Part shown: in pieces, positions 7,150 to 16,995 of the stretch
Layout: every line of letters starts with the position of its first letter
Numbering within the stretch: the first letter of the stretch is position 1
Source: Paracoccus binzhouensis
GTDB taxonomy: Bacteria > Pseudomonadota > Alphaproteobacteria > Rhodobacterales > Rhodobacteraceae
DNA: 35,547 bases
Direction of reading: 5' to 3'
Assembly: GCF_016446475.1 (NCBI RefSeq)
Contig: NZ_JAEHFP010000038.1
Coordinates: 1 to 35,547, forward strand
Translations under genes and position numbers: made by a program
Notes under the pieces: generated by a model
Seen by the model: the letters and a program-made list of their open reading frames with translations, nothing else
What the model was told of the DNA's origin: nothing
Database searches by the model: none

Positions 7150-7962
7150 CTAGTTGGTCGGGACTTCGCGGGGCAGTTCGGTATAGCTGCCCAGCCACTT
7201 CTCCTGGATGGTCTTGATGCGGCCGTCGTCGGTCATCTTCAGGATGGCGTCGTTGATGGCCTTGGCGAAGCTTTCGCTGCCTGCTTCCTTGCGCAGCACC
7301 CAGGCGAAATAGGTCGGCTGGCCGAACTGGGCCGGCTCGAACAGCGTGAAGGTCTCGGGGCGGTTCTTCACCAGATAGGTCAGGTTCGGCAGCGAGCCCG
7401 CCACCGCATCCAGCCGGCCGGCGGCCAGGTCGGCATAGGCCTCGTCCGTGGTGCCGTATTCCTTGACCGTCACCCCGCCCAGGCTTTCGCCATAAGCCTG
7501 CAGCTGCTTGAACTGCGCGGTGCCCTGCTGGACGCCGACGGTCTTGCCCTTGATGTCCTCGGGCTTGGTCAGCTCGGTATTCGAGGCCGCCTTGACCAGC
7601 GAGACGGTGGCATCGGCGATCGGCAGGGTGAAGGTATAGCGTTCCAGCCGTTCAGGGGTGATGGTCACGGGCGCGATGACGATGTCGAACTTGCCGACCT
7701 CGAGGCCCGGCAGCTCGGCGGTCCAGGGGATGTCCTGATAGACCGGCTCGACGCCGATTTCCTTCGCAACCTCGTCGAACAGGTCCTTGGTCATGCCCTC
7801 ATAGGTGCCGTTGTTCAGCATGTCGAAGGGGGCATAGTGCATGTCGGTGGCGGTGACGATCTTGCCCGCCGCCTTGATGTCGGCCAGCTGGTCGGCCTGC
7901 GCGGCGGTGCCCAATGCGATCAGGCCGATCACGGCAGCCTTCAGGTTCATGTGAAAACTCAT
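7150..7962 (-). CDS. Periplasmic solute-binding protein, family 3, with altered ligand site
   Basis: Extracytoplasmic binding protein (270 aa) of the polar amino-acid ABC importer. A signal peptide is visible at 1-24 (MNLKAAVIGLIALGTAAQA, cleavage near AQA-D). The two-lobed SBP_bac_3 fold begins KIVTATDMHYAPFDM. Arg105 in TITPER is the family residue that grips the ligand alpha-carboxylate, and Gly147-Thr148 matches the GT backbone-binding site. Aligned by eye with E. coli GlnH (ADAVLHDTPNILYF), this protein has LDAVAGSLPNLTYL, so the Asp that binds the alpha-ammonium is Ser190. The loss suggests a ligand with a carboxylate but no alpha-amino group, for example urocanate or imidazole propionate (inference). 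GGAG lies seven bases before the first ATG, which therefore looks used. It is placed 67 nt after hutU across a hairpin. Confidence 0.9.
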   Translation of the reverse strand: MSFHMNLKAAVIGLIALGTAAQADQLADIKAAGKIVTATDMHYAPFDMLNNGTYEGMTKDLFDEVAKEIGVEPVYQDIPWTAELPGLEVGKFDIVIAPVTITPERLERYTFTLPIADATVSLVKAASNTELTKPEDIKGKTVGVQQGTAQFKQLQAYGESLGGVTVKEYGTTDEAYADLAAGRLDAVAGSLPNLTYLVKNRPETFTLFEPAQFGQPTYFAWVLRKEAGSESFAKAINDAILKMTDDGRIKTIQEKWLGSYTELPREVPTN

Positions 7963-7989
7963 GTCTTTCTCCGTTGTTGGACAGGTGAC

Positions 7990-8023
7990 GGGCGCGGGGG
8001 CGGTGCGTTGCGCACCCGCGCCC
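7990..8023 (-). terminator. Bulged hairpin between hutU and the transporter genes
   Basis: Arms GGGCGCG (7990-7996) and CGCGCCC (8017-8023) enclose a second stem GGTGCG/CGCACC (8002-8007, 8011-8016) with loop TTG and a 5-nt bulge. There is no U-tract on either side, so it may be a partial terminator or RNA-stabilising stem separating catabolic and transport cistrons. Confidence 0.5.
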
Positions 8024-8029
8024 CTTGGA

Positions 8030-9706
<1,677 letters not shown>

Positions 9707-9718
9707 CTCGGTCTCCGT

Positions 9719-10873
9719 TCAGGCCAGCATGTTGCCGGAAATGATGATGCGTTGGATTTCGGAAGAGCCCTCGTAGATGCGCATGATGCGCAGGTCGCGG
9801 GCGATCCTCTCGATGGGAAAGTCGCGGGTATAGCCATAGCCGCCATGCAGCTGCAGCGCGGTGTCGGCGATCTTGCCGGCCGCCTCGCTGGCGGCCAGTT
9901 TCGCCATGCTCGACGCCAGCGAGAAGCGCCCGCCGTGGTCATGGGCGTGCTGGCGCTGGCGCGCGGCGTCCTGCGACAAGAGCAACGCCGAACGCCAGGC
10001 GACGCCCATGTCGGCGATCATCCAGCGGATGCCCTGCCGGTCTGTGAGCCGCTCGCCGCCGATGACGCGGTCTTTCGCATAGGCGATGGCGGCGTCCATG
10101 GCCGCTTTCGCCAGCCCCAGGCATTGCGCCGCGACCTCGATGCGGCCGTTGTCCAGCACCTGCATGGCGGTGCGGAAACCCCTGCCCTCCTCGCCCAACA
10201 GGGCATCCTCGGGCAGCTGGCAGTCGAGGTTCAGGGTGAACACATGCCCGCCCTTCAGCCCCATGGTCTTTTCCGGCGCGCCTGGCTCCAGCCCCGGCGT
10301 CCCTTTCGGCAGGATGAAGGCCGAGATGCCGCGATGGCCCTTGTCGGGATCGGTCACCGCATAGACGACGATGAAATCCGCCACGCCGCCGTTCGAGATG
10401 AAGCATTTCGTGCCCTTGAGGTGCCAGCCGGTTTCCGTGCGGCGGGCGCGGGTCTTCATGTCGGCGGGGTCCGAGCCGGCGGTCGGCTCGGTCAGGGCGA
10501 ATGCCCCCAGCGCCTCGCCCGTCGCGGCCTTTTGCAGCCATTCCTGCTTCTGCGATTCAGACCCCCCGATCAGGATCGAGTCGGTCGCCAGGTAATGCGC
10601 CGTCAGCGCCGAGGCCGTGGACCCGCAGGCCCCCGCCACGATCGCCACCGCGCGCAGCAGCGCCGGGGCCGAGATGCCCGAGCCGCCGTATGCCTCGGGC
10701 AGGTTCGCGCCCATCATGCCGGCCTCGCCCAGCACGGCAAGCTGGTCATGGACGAAACCCGCGGTCTCATCCGTCTCCGCCGCCCTGGGCGCGATCCGCT
10801 CGGCGCAGATGCGCTCCAGCACGTCGCAGAACAGCCGTTCCTCCTCGGCCAGCATGTGCCAGTCGTCGCTCAT
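9719..10873 (-). CDS. Acyl-CoA dehydrogenase embedded in the hut operon
   Basis: FAD-dependent acyl-CoA dehydrogenase, 384 aa, the short-chain size class. The flavin and substrate block FALTEPTAGSDPADMKT lies in the middle domain. The C-terminal helical domain carries LQLHGGYGYTRDFPIER. The catalytic base is Glu368 in RIYEGSSEIQR, the position used by short-chain and butyryl-CoA dehydrogenases, so it is not the glutaryl-CoA type. Its ATG overlaps the CoA transferase stop (ATGA) and GGAGG lies seven bases upstream, so the two are translated together. hutU follows after 12 nt. In the family the enzyme introduces a trans-2 double bond into an acyl-CoA. Given the neighbours, I infer that it may interconvert imidazolepropionyl-CoA and urocanyl-CoA, by analogy with CaiA of carnitine metabolism. 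Ordinary fatty-acid or branched-chain substrates remain possible. Confidence 0.93.
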   Translation of the reverse strand: MSDDWHMLAEEERLFCDVLERICAERIAPRAAETDETAGFVHDQLAVLGEAGMMGANLPEAYGGSGISAPALLRAVAIVAGACGSTASALTAHYLATDSILIGGSESQKQEWLQKAATGEALGAFALTEPTAGSDPADMKTRARRTETGWHLKGTKCFISNGGVADFIVVYAVTDPDKGHRGISAFILPKGTPGLEPGAPEKTMGLKGGHVFTLNLDCQLPEDALLGEEGRGFRTAMQVLDNGRIEVAAQCLGLAKAAMDAAIAYAKDRVIGGERLTDRQGIRWMIADMGVAWRSALLLSQDAARQRQHAHDHGGRFSLASSMAKLAASEAAGKIADTALQLHGGYGYTRDFPIERIARDLRIMRIYEGSSEIQRIIISGNMLA

Positions 10874-12018
10874 GCGGTTTCCTCCAATCCGAATGCGCGC
10901 AGGATGGCGGCGCGGTCGCCGCCAAGGCGCGGGGCCGAGGTCTCGGCCACGGGTTTGTCGCCGTCGAAGCGCACCGGCTGGCCGATAGTCGGCGCCAGCC
11001 CCAGCACCGGATGCGGCAGGCGGCTGACCAGCCCGCGCGTCAGGGCATGCTCGTTGCCCGCCGCCTGGGCGATGTCCCAGATCGGCGCGGCAGGCAGGCC
11101 GACGCCGGCCAGCGCCGCGACGGCTTCCTCGGTCGTGCGTTCGCGCGACCAGCTTTCGATCAGGCGCTTCAGTTCCGGCTCATGCGCGGTGCGGCTTTCG
11201 TCGCTGGCGAAGCGCGGGTCGTCCGCCGCCTCGGGCGCGCCGATCAGCGCGGCCAGCGCGGCGAATTGCTTGCTGTTCAGCACCGCGATCACCACCTGCC
11301 CATCTTGCGCCGCAAAGCAGCCGAAGGGGGTGGACAGGGGATGGCGGTTGCCCACCCGCTGCGGCAGCGCCCCGGCATAGAAATGCAGCGCGTGGCTGGT
11401 GGTCAGCATGGAAAACAGCGCGTCATACATGGCGACATCCAGCGTCGCGCCCTGCCCGGTGGCGTTGCGATTGACCAGCGCCGCCATGATCGCCCAGCTC
11501 GCGAACAGGCCGGCCAGCAGGTCGGCGATGCTTTCGCCGGTCTTCAGCGGCGCGCCGCCCTCCTCGCCCGTGCCGGCCATCAGCCCGGACATGGCCTGCA
11601 CCACCAGGTCATAGGCCGGCAGATCGCGGAACGGCCCCTGCTGGCCGAAGCCCGAGATCGAGCAATAGACCAGCCGCGGATTCGCCGCCCGCAGCGCCTC
11701 GGCACCCAGCCCCAGCCGGGCCGCGACGCCGGGGCGGAAGTTTTCCACCACCACGTCCACCTGCGCCGCGATGGCACGCGCCAGCGCCAGATCGGCCGGG
11801 TTCTTCAGGTCCAGCACCAGGCTCTGCTTGCCGCGATTGTTCAGCGTGAACAGCGCGCTTTCGCCGTCCTTGAACGGGCCGATATGGCGGTAGTCGTCGC
11901 CCGCGGGCGGCTCCAGCTTGATGATCTCGGCCCCCAGGTCGGCCAGCAGCGCCGTGCAATAGGGGCCGGCCAGCACGCGGGACAGATCCAGCACCTTGAT
12001 GCCTTGCAGCGGCTTCAT
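10870..12018 (-). CDS. CaiB/BaiF family (type III) CoA transferase embedded in the hut operon
   Basis: Type III CoA transferase, 382 aa, forming the interlocked dimer typical of formyl-CoA transferase and CaiB. The N-terminal block GIKVLDLSRVLAGPYCTALLADLGA and LEPPAGDDYR are family hallmarks. ENFRPGVAARLGLG and SISGFGQQGP follow. Asp166 in GESIADLLAG is at the position of the catalytic Asp that forms the acyl anhydride. The gene is coupled on both sides by ATGA overlaps, upstream to hutG and downstream to the acyl-CoA dehydrogenase, with GGAG eight bases before the ATG. It is therefore expressed with the histidine genes. The reaction would move CoA between two carboxylates; in this context imidazole propionate and urocanate are the attractive pair (inference). 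Succinate- or glutarate-linked transfer is the main alternative. Confidence 0.92.
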   Translation of the reverse strand: MKPLQGIKVLDLSRVLAGPYCTALLADLGAEIIKLEPPAGDDYRHIGPFKDGESALFTLNNRGKQSLVLDLKNPADLALARAIAAQVDVVVENFRPGVAARLGLGAEALRAANPRLVYCSISGFGQQGPFRDLPAYDLVVQAMSGLMAGTGEEGGAPLKTGESIADLLAGLFASWAIMAALVNRNATGQGATLDVAMYDALFSMLTTSHALHFYAGALPQRVGNRHPLSTPFGCFAAQDGQVVIAVLNSKQFAALAALIGAPEAADDPRFASDESRTAHEPELKRLIESWSRERTTEEAVAALAGVGLPAAPIWDIAQAAGNEHALTRGLVSRLPHPVLGLAPTIGQPVRFDGDKPVAETSAPRLGGDRAAILRAFGLEETA

Positions 12019-12806
12019 GCCCGGATCTCCGGCGCCAGCGCAACCAGGCGTTCAAGGATCGCCTTCAGCGTCACACGCAGCGCCTCGGCCTTCCGCTCGT
12101 CATAGGCAAAGGGCGGGGTCTCGGTGGCCAGATGCGTCGCCTGCGCCAGCTCCATCTGGATCGCGTGGACGCCCTGTCCCGGCTGGCCGTAATACCGCGT
12201 CGTCCAGCCGCCCTTGAAGCGGCCGTTCAGAACATGGGTCCGGCCCGTCGCGGCTGCGACCTCCTGCGTGGCGGCCTCGATGGCCGGCGCGCAGGACGCG
12301 CCGCTGTTGGTGCCGATGTTGAAATCCGGCAGCACGCCCTGAAACAGGAAGGGGATCACCGAGCGGATCGAGTGGCAGTCATAAAGGATCGCGACGCCGT
12401 GCTTCGCCTTCACCCGCGCGATCTCGGCGGCCAGCGCGGCATGATAGGGGGCGTGGAACTGCGCCTTGCGCGTGGCGATCTCCTCGGCACTCGGCTCTAC
12501 CTCCCAGATCGGCGCGCCGTCGAAATCGGTCAGCGGCACCAGGCCGGTGGTGTTCTGGCCGGGATAGAGGCTCGCGTCGTCCGGCCCGCGATTGGCGTCG
12601 ATGACATAGCGGTGGAACGTGGCGCGCACCGTGGTCGCGCCGGGCAAAAGCCCGTCGTAAAGCCGCTCGATATGCCAGTCGGTATCGGCCAGCACCCGGC
12701 CGCGCGGGTTCAGCGCCGCCTCGACATGGGCCGGCAGCCAGGTGCCGGTATGGGGCAGGCCCAGGATGACCGGGCTGTCCCCCTGGACGACCTCGACCGG
12801 GATCAT
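12015..12806 (-). CDS. hutG: N-formylglutamate deformylase
   Basis: Zinc amidohydrolase of 263 aa (FGase family) that hydrolyses N-formyl-L-glutamate to glutamate and formate, the last step of the five-step histidine pathway. Family blocks visible are [10 protein letters not shown] near the start, [30 protein letters not shown] and the metal-site segment [14 protein letters not shown]. It is not the arginase-like formimidoylglutamase that some bacteria call HutG. The ATG at 12806 overlaps the hutH stop (ATGA), and GAGGTGA lies four bases upstream. Its own stop overlaps the CoA transferase start in the same way. A much longer open frame extends upstream but lies across hutH and is not used. 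The presence of hutF in the divergent operon fits this enzyme type. Confidence 0.96.
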   Translation of the reverse strand: MIPVEVVQGDSPVILGLPHTGTWLPAHVEAALNPRGRVLADTDWHIERLYDGLLPGATTVRATFHRYVIDANRGPDDASLYPGQNTTGLVPLTDFDGAPIWEVEPSAEEIATRKAQFHAPYHAALAAEIARVKAKHGVAILYDCHSIRSVIPFLFQGVLPDFNIGTNSGASCAPAIEAATQEVAAATGRTHVLNGRFKGGWTTRYYGQPGQGVHAIQMELAQATHLATETPPFAYDERKAEALRVTLKAILERLVALAPEIRA

Positions 12807-14344
12807 GCCGTCACCTCGGCCAGCAGACCCGCGGGCACCGCCGCGACCAGGGTGCCGTCGTGGATCAGCCGCGCCGCCTCGGCCAGGTCGGGGGCCATGT
12901 AGCGGTCCTGCTCCAGCGCCGGGATCGTCGCGCGCAGCGCGGCGATCACCGCCTGCAGGGGCGCCGAGGTCGCCAGCGGCGCCCGGAACTCGACGCCGGC
13001 GCTGGCGCACAGCGCCTCGATCCCCAGGATATGCGCGAGGTTGGCGTTCATGCGCTTGAGCCTGCGCGCGCCATGCGCGGCCATGCTGACGTGATCCTCC
13101 TGGTTGGCCGAGGTCGGCGTCGAGTCGGTCGAGCAAGGCGTCGCCAGATGCTTGTTTTCCGACATCAGCGCCGCCGAAGTGACCTCGGCGATCATCAGCC
13201 CCGAATTCAGCCCCGGATCGGGGGTCAGGAAGGGCGGCAGGTCGTGGCTCAGCGCCGGGTCCACCATCAGCGCGATGCGGCGCTGGGAAATCGCGCCGAT
13301 CTCGGCGATCGCCAGCGCGATCTGGTCGGCGGCGAAGGCCACCGGCTCGGCATGGAAGTTCCCGCCCGAGACGATGCGGTCGGCGCCGACCAGCACCAGC
13401 GGGTTGTCGGTGGCGGCATTCGATTCGATCTCAAGCGTGCGGGCGGCCTGCCAGAGCAGGTCGATGCAGGCCCCCGTCACCTGCGGCTGGCAGCGGATGC
13501 AATAGGGATCCTGCACCCGGGTATCGCCCTCGCGGTGGCTCTCGCGGATCTCGGAACCTTCCATCAGCGCCCGGATCGTCCGCGCCGCGACGATCTGGCC
13601 GCGATGGCCGCGCAGGGTGTGGATCTCGTCCAGGAAGGGCGCGGTCGAGCCCATGATCGCATCGGTCGACAGCGACGAGGTAACCAGCGCCGCCCGGGCG
13701 CTTGCGAAGGCATCGAACAGCCCGGCCAGCGCGAAGGCGGTCGAGACCTGGGTGCCGTTGATCAGCGCCAGCCCTTCCTTGGCGGCCAGCACCACCGGCG
13801 CAAGGCCGGCAGCGGCCAGCGCCTCGGCGGAAGGCATCTCGCGGCCCTGATAGGTCGCGCGGCCCTCGCCCAGCATGGCAGCAGCCATATGCGCCAAGGG
13901 CGCCAGGTCGCCCGAGGCCCCGACCGATCCCTGCGACGGGATCACCGGCAGCACGCCCTTGGCCAGCATCGCCTCGATCAGCGCGATGACCTCGGGGCGC
14001 ACGCCCGAGGCGCCGCGGCCCAGCGACAGAAGCTTCAGCACCATGATGAGGCGCACGGTTTCCGGCTCGACCGGCTCGCCCACGCCGCAGCAATGCGACA
14101 GGATCAGGTTGCGTTGCAGCGTCGCGGTGTCGCGCGCCGCGATCTTGATCGAGGCGAGCTTGCCGAAGCCGGTATTCACGCCATAGACCGGCACATCGCC
14201 ATTGGCGGCGGCCTCGATGCGGGCGGCAGATTCGGCGATGCCGGGGCGGGCGCTGTCGGCCAGCCGCACGGCCAGCCCCTGACGCCAGACCTGTTCAAGC
14301 TGCGCGAGCGTGGTTTCACCGGGGATAAGGATCAGTTCAGACAA
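12803..14344 (-). CDS. hutH: Histidine ammonia-lyase, TTG start
   Basis: Histidase, the first enzyme of the pathway, removes ammonia from L-histidine to give trans-urocanate. The MIO electrophile forms from Ala143-Ser144-Gly145 in [15 protein letters not shown]. Tyr54 in VYGVNTGFG is the conserved catalytic tyrosine. I chose TTG at 14344 because GGAGG stands five bases upstream and the resulting 513 aa begin MSELILIPG, matching family length. An ATG at 14368 would add eight residues and a 32-nt overlap with hutI but lacks a comparable ribosome site. With the TTG start the overlap with the hutI stop is 8 nt. The cytoplasmic enzyme is a tetramer in the family. The hutG ATG overlaps its stop. 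Confidence 0.97.
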   Translation of the reverse strand: MSELILIPGETTLAQLEQVWRQGLAVRLADSARPGIAESAARIEAAANGDVPVYGVNTGFGKLASIKIAARDTATLQRNLILSHCCGVGEPVEPETVRLIMVLKLLSLGRGASGVRPEVIALIEAMLAKGVLPVIPSQGSVGASGDLAPLAHMAAAMLGEGRATYQGREMPSAEALAAAGLAPVVLAAKEGLALINGTQVSTAFALAGLFDAFASARAALVTSSLSTDAIMGSTAPFLDEIHTLRGHRGQIVAARTIRALMEGSEIRESHREGDTRVQDPYCIRCQPQVTGACIDLLWQAARTLEIESNAATDNPLVLVGADRIVSGGNFHAEPVAFAADQIALAIAEIGAISQRRIALMVDPALSHDLPPFLTPDPGLNSGLMIAEVTSAALMSENKHLATPCSTDSTPTSANQEDHVSMAAHGARRLKRMNANLAHILGIEALCASAGVEFRAPLATSAPLQAVIAALRATIPALEQDRYMAPDLAEAARLIHDGTLVAAVPAGLLAEVTA

Positions 14345-15539
14345 AATCGCCTCCGACGATGCGGGCATGAAGGGGGTTGAAACCGATGCGATAGGTCAGC
14401 TCGGCCGGATGCCGGATGTCCCAGACCGCCAGGTCGGCGCGCATGCCGGGTGCCAGCCGGCCGCGATCCGCAAGCCCCAGCGCGCGGGCGGCGTGGCGCG
14501 TGACGCCGGCCAGGCATTCGCTGGTCGTCATGCGAAACAGCGTCGCGCCCATGTTCATGGTCAGCAGCAGCGAGGTCAGCGGCGAGGTGCCGGGATTGCA
14601 ATCCGTGGCCAGCGCGATCGGCACGCCGGCCTCGCGCAGGGCGGCCATGGGCGGATATTGCGTCTCGCGCAGGGTGTAGAAGGCGCCGGGCAGCAGCACC
14701 GCCACGGTGCCCGAAGCCGCCATGGCCTCGATGCCGTCCAGCCCCAGATATTCCAGATGGTCCGCCGACAGCGCGCCGTGCCGCGCCGCCATGGCTGCGC
14801 CGCCCAGGTCGGAAAGCTGCTCGGCATGCAGCTTGACCGGCAGGCCCAGCTTGGCCGCGTGGTCGAAGATGCCGGCCATTTCCTCGCGCGTGAAGGCGAT
14901 GCCCTCGCAGAACCCGTCCACGGCGTCGATCAGCCCCTCGGCCTGGCCGCGCTGCATCCCGGCGATCACCACATCGCGGATATAGCCTGCGCGGTCGTCC
15001 TTGTATTCCGGCGGCAGGGCGTGGGCGGCCAGCCAGGTGGTGCGCACCGTCACCTTGCGCAGCTGCCCGATGCGGCGGGCCACGCGCAGCATCTTCAGCT
15101 CGGCCTCGATCTCCAGCCCGTAGCCCGACTTGATCTCCAGCGTGGTCACGCCCTCGGCCAGCAGCGTATCGACGCGCGGCAGGGCGGCGGCCAGCAGCGC
15201 CTCCTCATCGGCCTCGCGCGTGGCGCGGACGCTGGACAGGATGCCGCCGCCAGCGCGGGCGATCTCCTCATAGGAGGCGCCTTCCAGCCGCATCTCGAAC
15301 TCGCGGGCGCGGTCGCCGCCAAAGACGATATGGGTATGGCAGTCGATCAGCCCCGGCGTCACCAGCCGCCCGCTCAGGTCGTGCCGCGTCGCATCGCCAT
15401 AGCGCGCCGGGAGGTCCGATTCGGGGCCGATCCAGCTGATTCGCCCGGCCTCGATCACCAGCGCGCCCTGCGCGATCAGGCCGTAACCGCCTGATTTCTC
15501 GTCCATCGTGACCAGCTGGGCGTGGTGGAGAAGCTGCAT
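14337..15539 (-). CDS. hutI: Imidazolonepropionase
   Basis: Metal-dependent amidohydrolase of 400 aa that opens the ring of 4-imidazolone-5-propionate to N-formimino-L-glutamate, the third step of the pathway. The metal ligands are visible as His68/His70 in [12 protein letters not shown], His238 in KLHAEQL and Asp313 in [18 protein letters not shown] places a further conserved His at 261. The gene is the first of the long minus-strand operon and lies opposite hutF, with the tandem HutC-type operator between them. No strong Shine-Dalgarno sequence precedes the ATG; GGGA about ten bases upstream is the nearest candidate. It overlaps hutH by 8 nt. Confidence 0.97.
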   Translation of the reverse strand: MQLLHHAQLVTMDEKSGGYGLIAQGALVIEAGRISWIGPESDLPARYGDATRHDLSGRLVTPGLIDCHTHIVFGGDRAREFEMRLEGASYEEIARAGGGILSSVRATREADEEALLAAALPRVDTLLAEGVTTLEIKSGYGLEIEAELKMLRVARRIGQLRKVTVRTTWLAAHALPPEYKDDRAGYIRDVVIAGMQRGQAEGLIDAVDGFCEGIAFTREEMAGIFDHAAKLGLPVKLHAEQLSDLGGAAMAARHGALSADHLEYLGLDGIEAMAASGTVAVLLPGAFYTLRETQYPPMAALREAGVPIALATDCNPGTSPLTSLLLTMNMGATLFRMTTSECLAGVTRHAARALGLADRGRLAPGMRADLAVWDIRHPAELTYRIGFNPLHARIVGGDFV

Positions 15540-15571
15540 CGGATCGTATCCCGGATTGATTTCTCGGTCGT

Positions 15572-15614
15572 TCTATGTCTAAACTTATTTTTACTCTATG
15601 TCTAAACTTATTTT
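15572..15614. promoter_or_regulatory. Tandem HutC-type operator in the hutI-hutF divergent promoter
   Basis: An exact 20-bp sequence occurs at 15572-15591 and again at 15595-15614, in the same orientation with a 23-bp period. Each copy contains GTCTAAAC (15577-15584, 15600-15607), a near-palindrome with the GT-N-TA-N-AC core. Characterised HutC-subfamily regulators such as NagR/DasR bind GTCTAGAC-type sites. The hutC gene lies in the divergent operon. Read toward hutI, the hexamer TAGACA of each copy lies 17 bp apart, at -35/-10 spacing. Toward hutF, TTGATT-N16-TCTAAA overlaps copy 1. Repression by HutC with release by urocanate is inferred from the family. Confidence 0.72.
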
Positions 15615-15633
15615 GGCACAGGAAGGCGACGGG

Positions 15634-16995
15634 ATGACGGTTATCTGGGCAGAGCGGGCCTTGTTGCCCGATGGATGGGCAGAGAATGTCCGGGTGACGG
15701 TCGATCAGGGCCGAATCGCCGCGGTCGAGAAGGACGCGGCGCCGCAAGGCCATCGCGCCGGTCTGCTGCTGCCGGCGCTCGCGAACCTGCACAGCCACGC
15801 CTTCCAGCGCGCCATGGCCGGGCTTTCCGAGGCGAAAGGCCCCGAGCCGCGCGACACCTTCTGGACCTGGCGGCAGATCATGTATCGCTTCCTCGACCAC
15901 CTGGCGCCCGAGGATGTCGAATCCATCGCCGCGCTGGTGCAGATGGAGATGCTGGAGGCCGGCTATGCCACCAATGTCGAGTTCCACTATCTGCACCACC
16001 GCCCCGGGGCTGGGCATTACGACAATATCGCCGAGATGGGCGAGCGCATCGCCTCTGCGGCCAGCCGCACCGGCATCGGCCTGACGCTTCTGCCCGTGCA
16101 TTACCAGTTCGGCGGCGTGGACCGCCGGCCGCTCGCCCCCGGCCAGAACCGCTTCGGCACCACGCCCGAGGAATTCCAGCGCCTGCTGGAGGCCTGCGAA
16201 TCCGCCCTGCGCGCCCTGCCCGCCGATGCCGGCATCGGCATCGCCCCGCATTCGCTGCGCGCCGTCTCGCCCGAGGGGCTGGCGGCCTGCGTGGCGCTGC
16301 GCCCCGGCCGGCCGCTGCACATGCACCTGGCCGAGCAGCTGCCCGAGATCGAGGAGATCAGCGCCGCCTATGGCCGCCGCCCGGTCGAATGGCTGCTGGA
16401 GAACCACAGCCCCGACCGGCGCTGGACGTTGATCCACCTGACCCACATGACCGAGCACGAGACCCGCCGCCTGGCCGCCACCGGGGCCGTGGCGGGGCTG
16501 TGCCCGATCACCGAATCGTCCTTGGGCGACGGCATCTTCAACGGCACGATCTGGGCCGAGGAAAGCGGCCGCATCGGCTTCGGCTCGGACAGCAACATCC
16601 GCATCTCGCTGGTCGAGGAGCTGCGAACACTGGAATACAGCCAGCGCCTGCGCGACCGCGGCCGGGCGATCCTGGCCGAGCCGGAACGCTCGACCGGGCG
16701 GGTGATCTACGAAGCCGGGCTCGACGGCGGCGCCACGGCGGCGGGGCGCGAGACCGGGGCGATCCGGCCGGGCCTCTGGGCCGATCTGGTCGCGGTGGGC
16801 CTGGACAATCCGGTCATGGCCGGCCGCAAGGGCGACCAGATGCTCGACAGCCTGGTCTTTGCCGGCCATGACGGGCTGGTCCGCGACGTCTGGTCGGCGG
16901 GCCGCCATGTCGTGACCGAGGGCAGGCATATGGACCGCGATCGCATCATCGCCGATTATCTGGCGACCATCGCCCGACTTCAGGACCGCATGTGA
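15634..16995 (+). CDS. hutF: Formimidoylglutamate deiminase
   Basis: Amidohydrolase-superfamily deiminase (453 aa from this start) that converts N-formimino-L-glutamate to N-formylglutamate and ammonia, the step before HutG. Metal-site motifs are NLHSHAFQRAM (His53/His55), LHMHLAEQ (His229/His231), HLTHMTEHE and FGSDSNIRIS (Asp319). The frame is open from an ATG at 15598, but that ATG lies inside the second operator repeat and adds twelve non-conserved residues. The ATG at 15634 has GGAAGG about eight bases upstream and gives the usual N-terminus, so I prefer it. It is the first gene of the divergent operon and overlaps hutC by four bases. Confidence 0.96.
   Translation: MTVIWAERALLPDGWAENVRVTVDQGRIAAVEKDAAPQGHRAGLLLPALANLHSHAFQRAMAGLSEAKGPEPRDTFWTWRQIMYRFLDHLAPEDVESIAALVQMEMLEAGYATNVEFHYLHHRPGAGHYDNIAEMGERIASAASRTGIGLTLLPVHYQFGGVDRRPLAPGQNRFGTTPEEFQRLLEACESALRALPADAGIGIAPHSLRAVSPEGLAACVALRPGRPLHMHLAEQLPEIEEISAAYGRRPVEWLLENHSPDRRWTLIHLTHMTEHETRRLAATGAVAGLCPITESSLGDGIFNGTIWAEESGRIGFGSDSNIRISLVEELRTLEYSQRLRDRGRAILAEPERSTGRVIYEAGLDGGATAAGRETGAIRPGLWADLVAVGLDNPVMAGRKGDQMLDSLVFAGHDGLVRDVWSAGRHVVTEGRHMDRDRIIADYLATIARLQDRM

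Noticed and set aside
9719..10873. Acyl-CoA dehydrogenase as glutaryl-CoA dehydrogenase
   Set aside because: The catalytic segment is RIYEGSSEIQR, as in short-chain enzymes, not the glutaryl-CoA dehydrogenase form (TYEGTHDIH).
12807..13136. Upstream extension of the hutG frame
   Set aside because: It lies across the hutH 3' end and is Arg/Gly-rich; the ATG at 12806 has a ribosome site and an ATGA overlap with hutH.
12860..14380. Long plus-strand frame opposite hutH
   Set aside because: Shadow of the conserved histidase gene with the same Arg/Gln/His-rich composition.
15572..15614. Short CRISPR-like or mobile-element repeat at the hutI-hutF gap
   Set aside because: There are only two copies, no spacers of array type and no cas genes; the location and GT-N-TA-N-AC core fit repressor sites.
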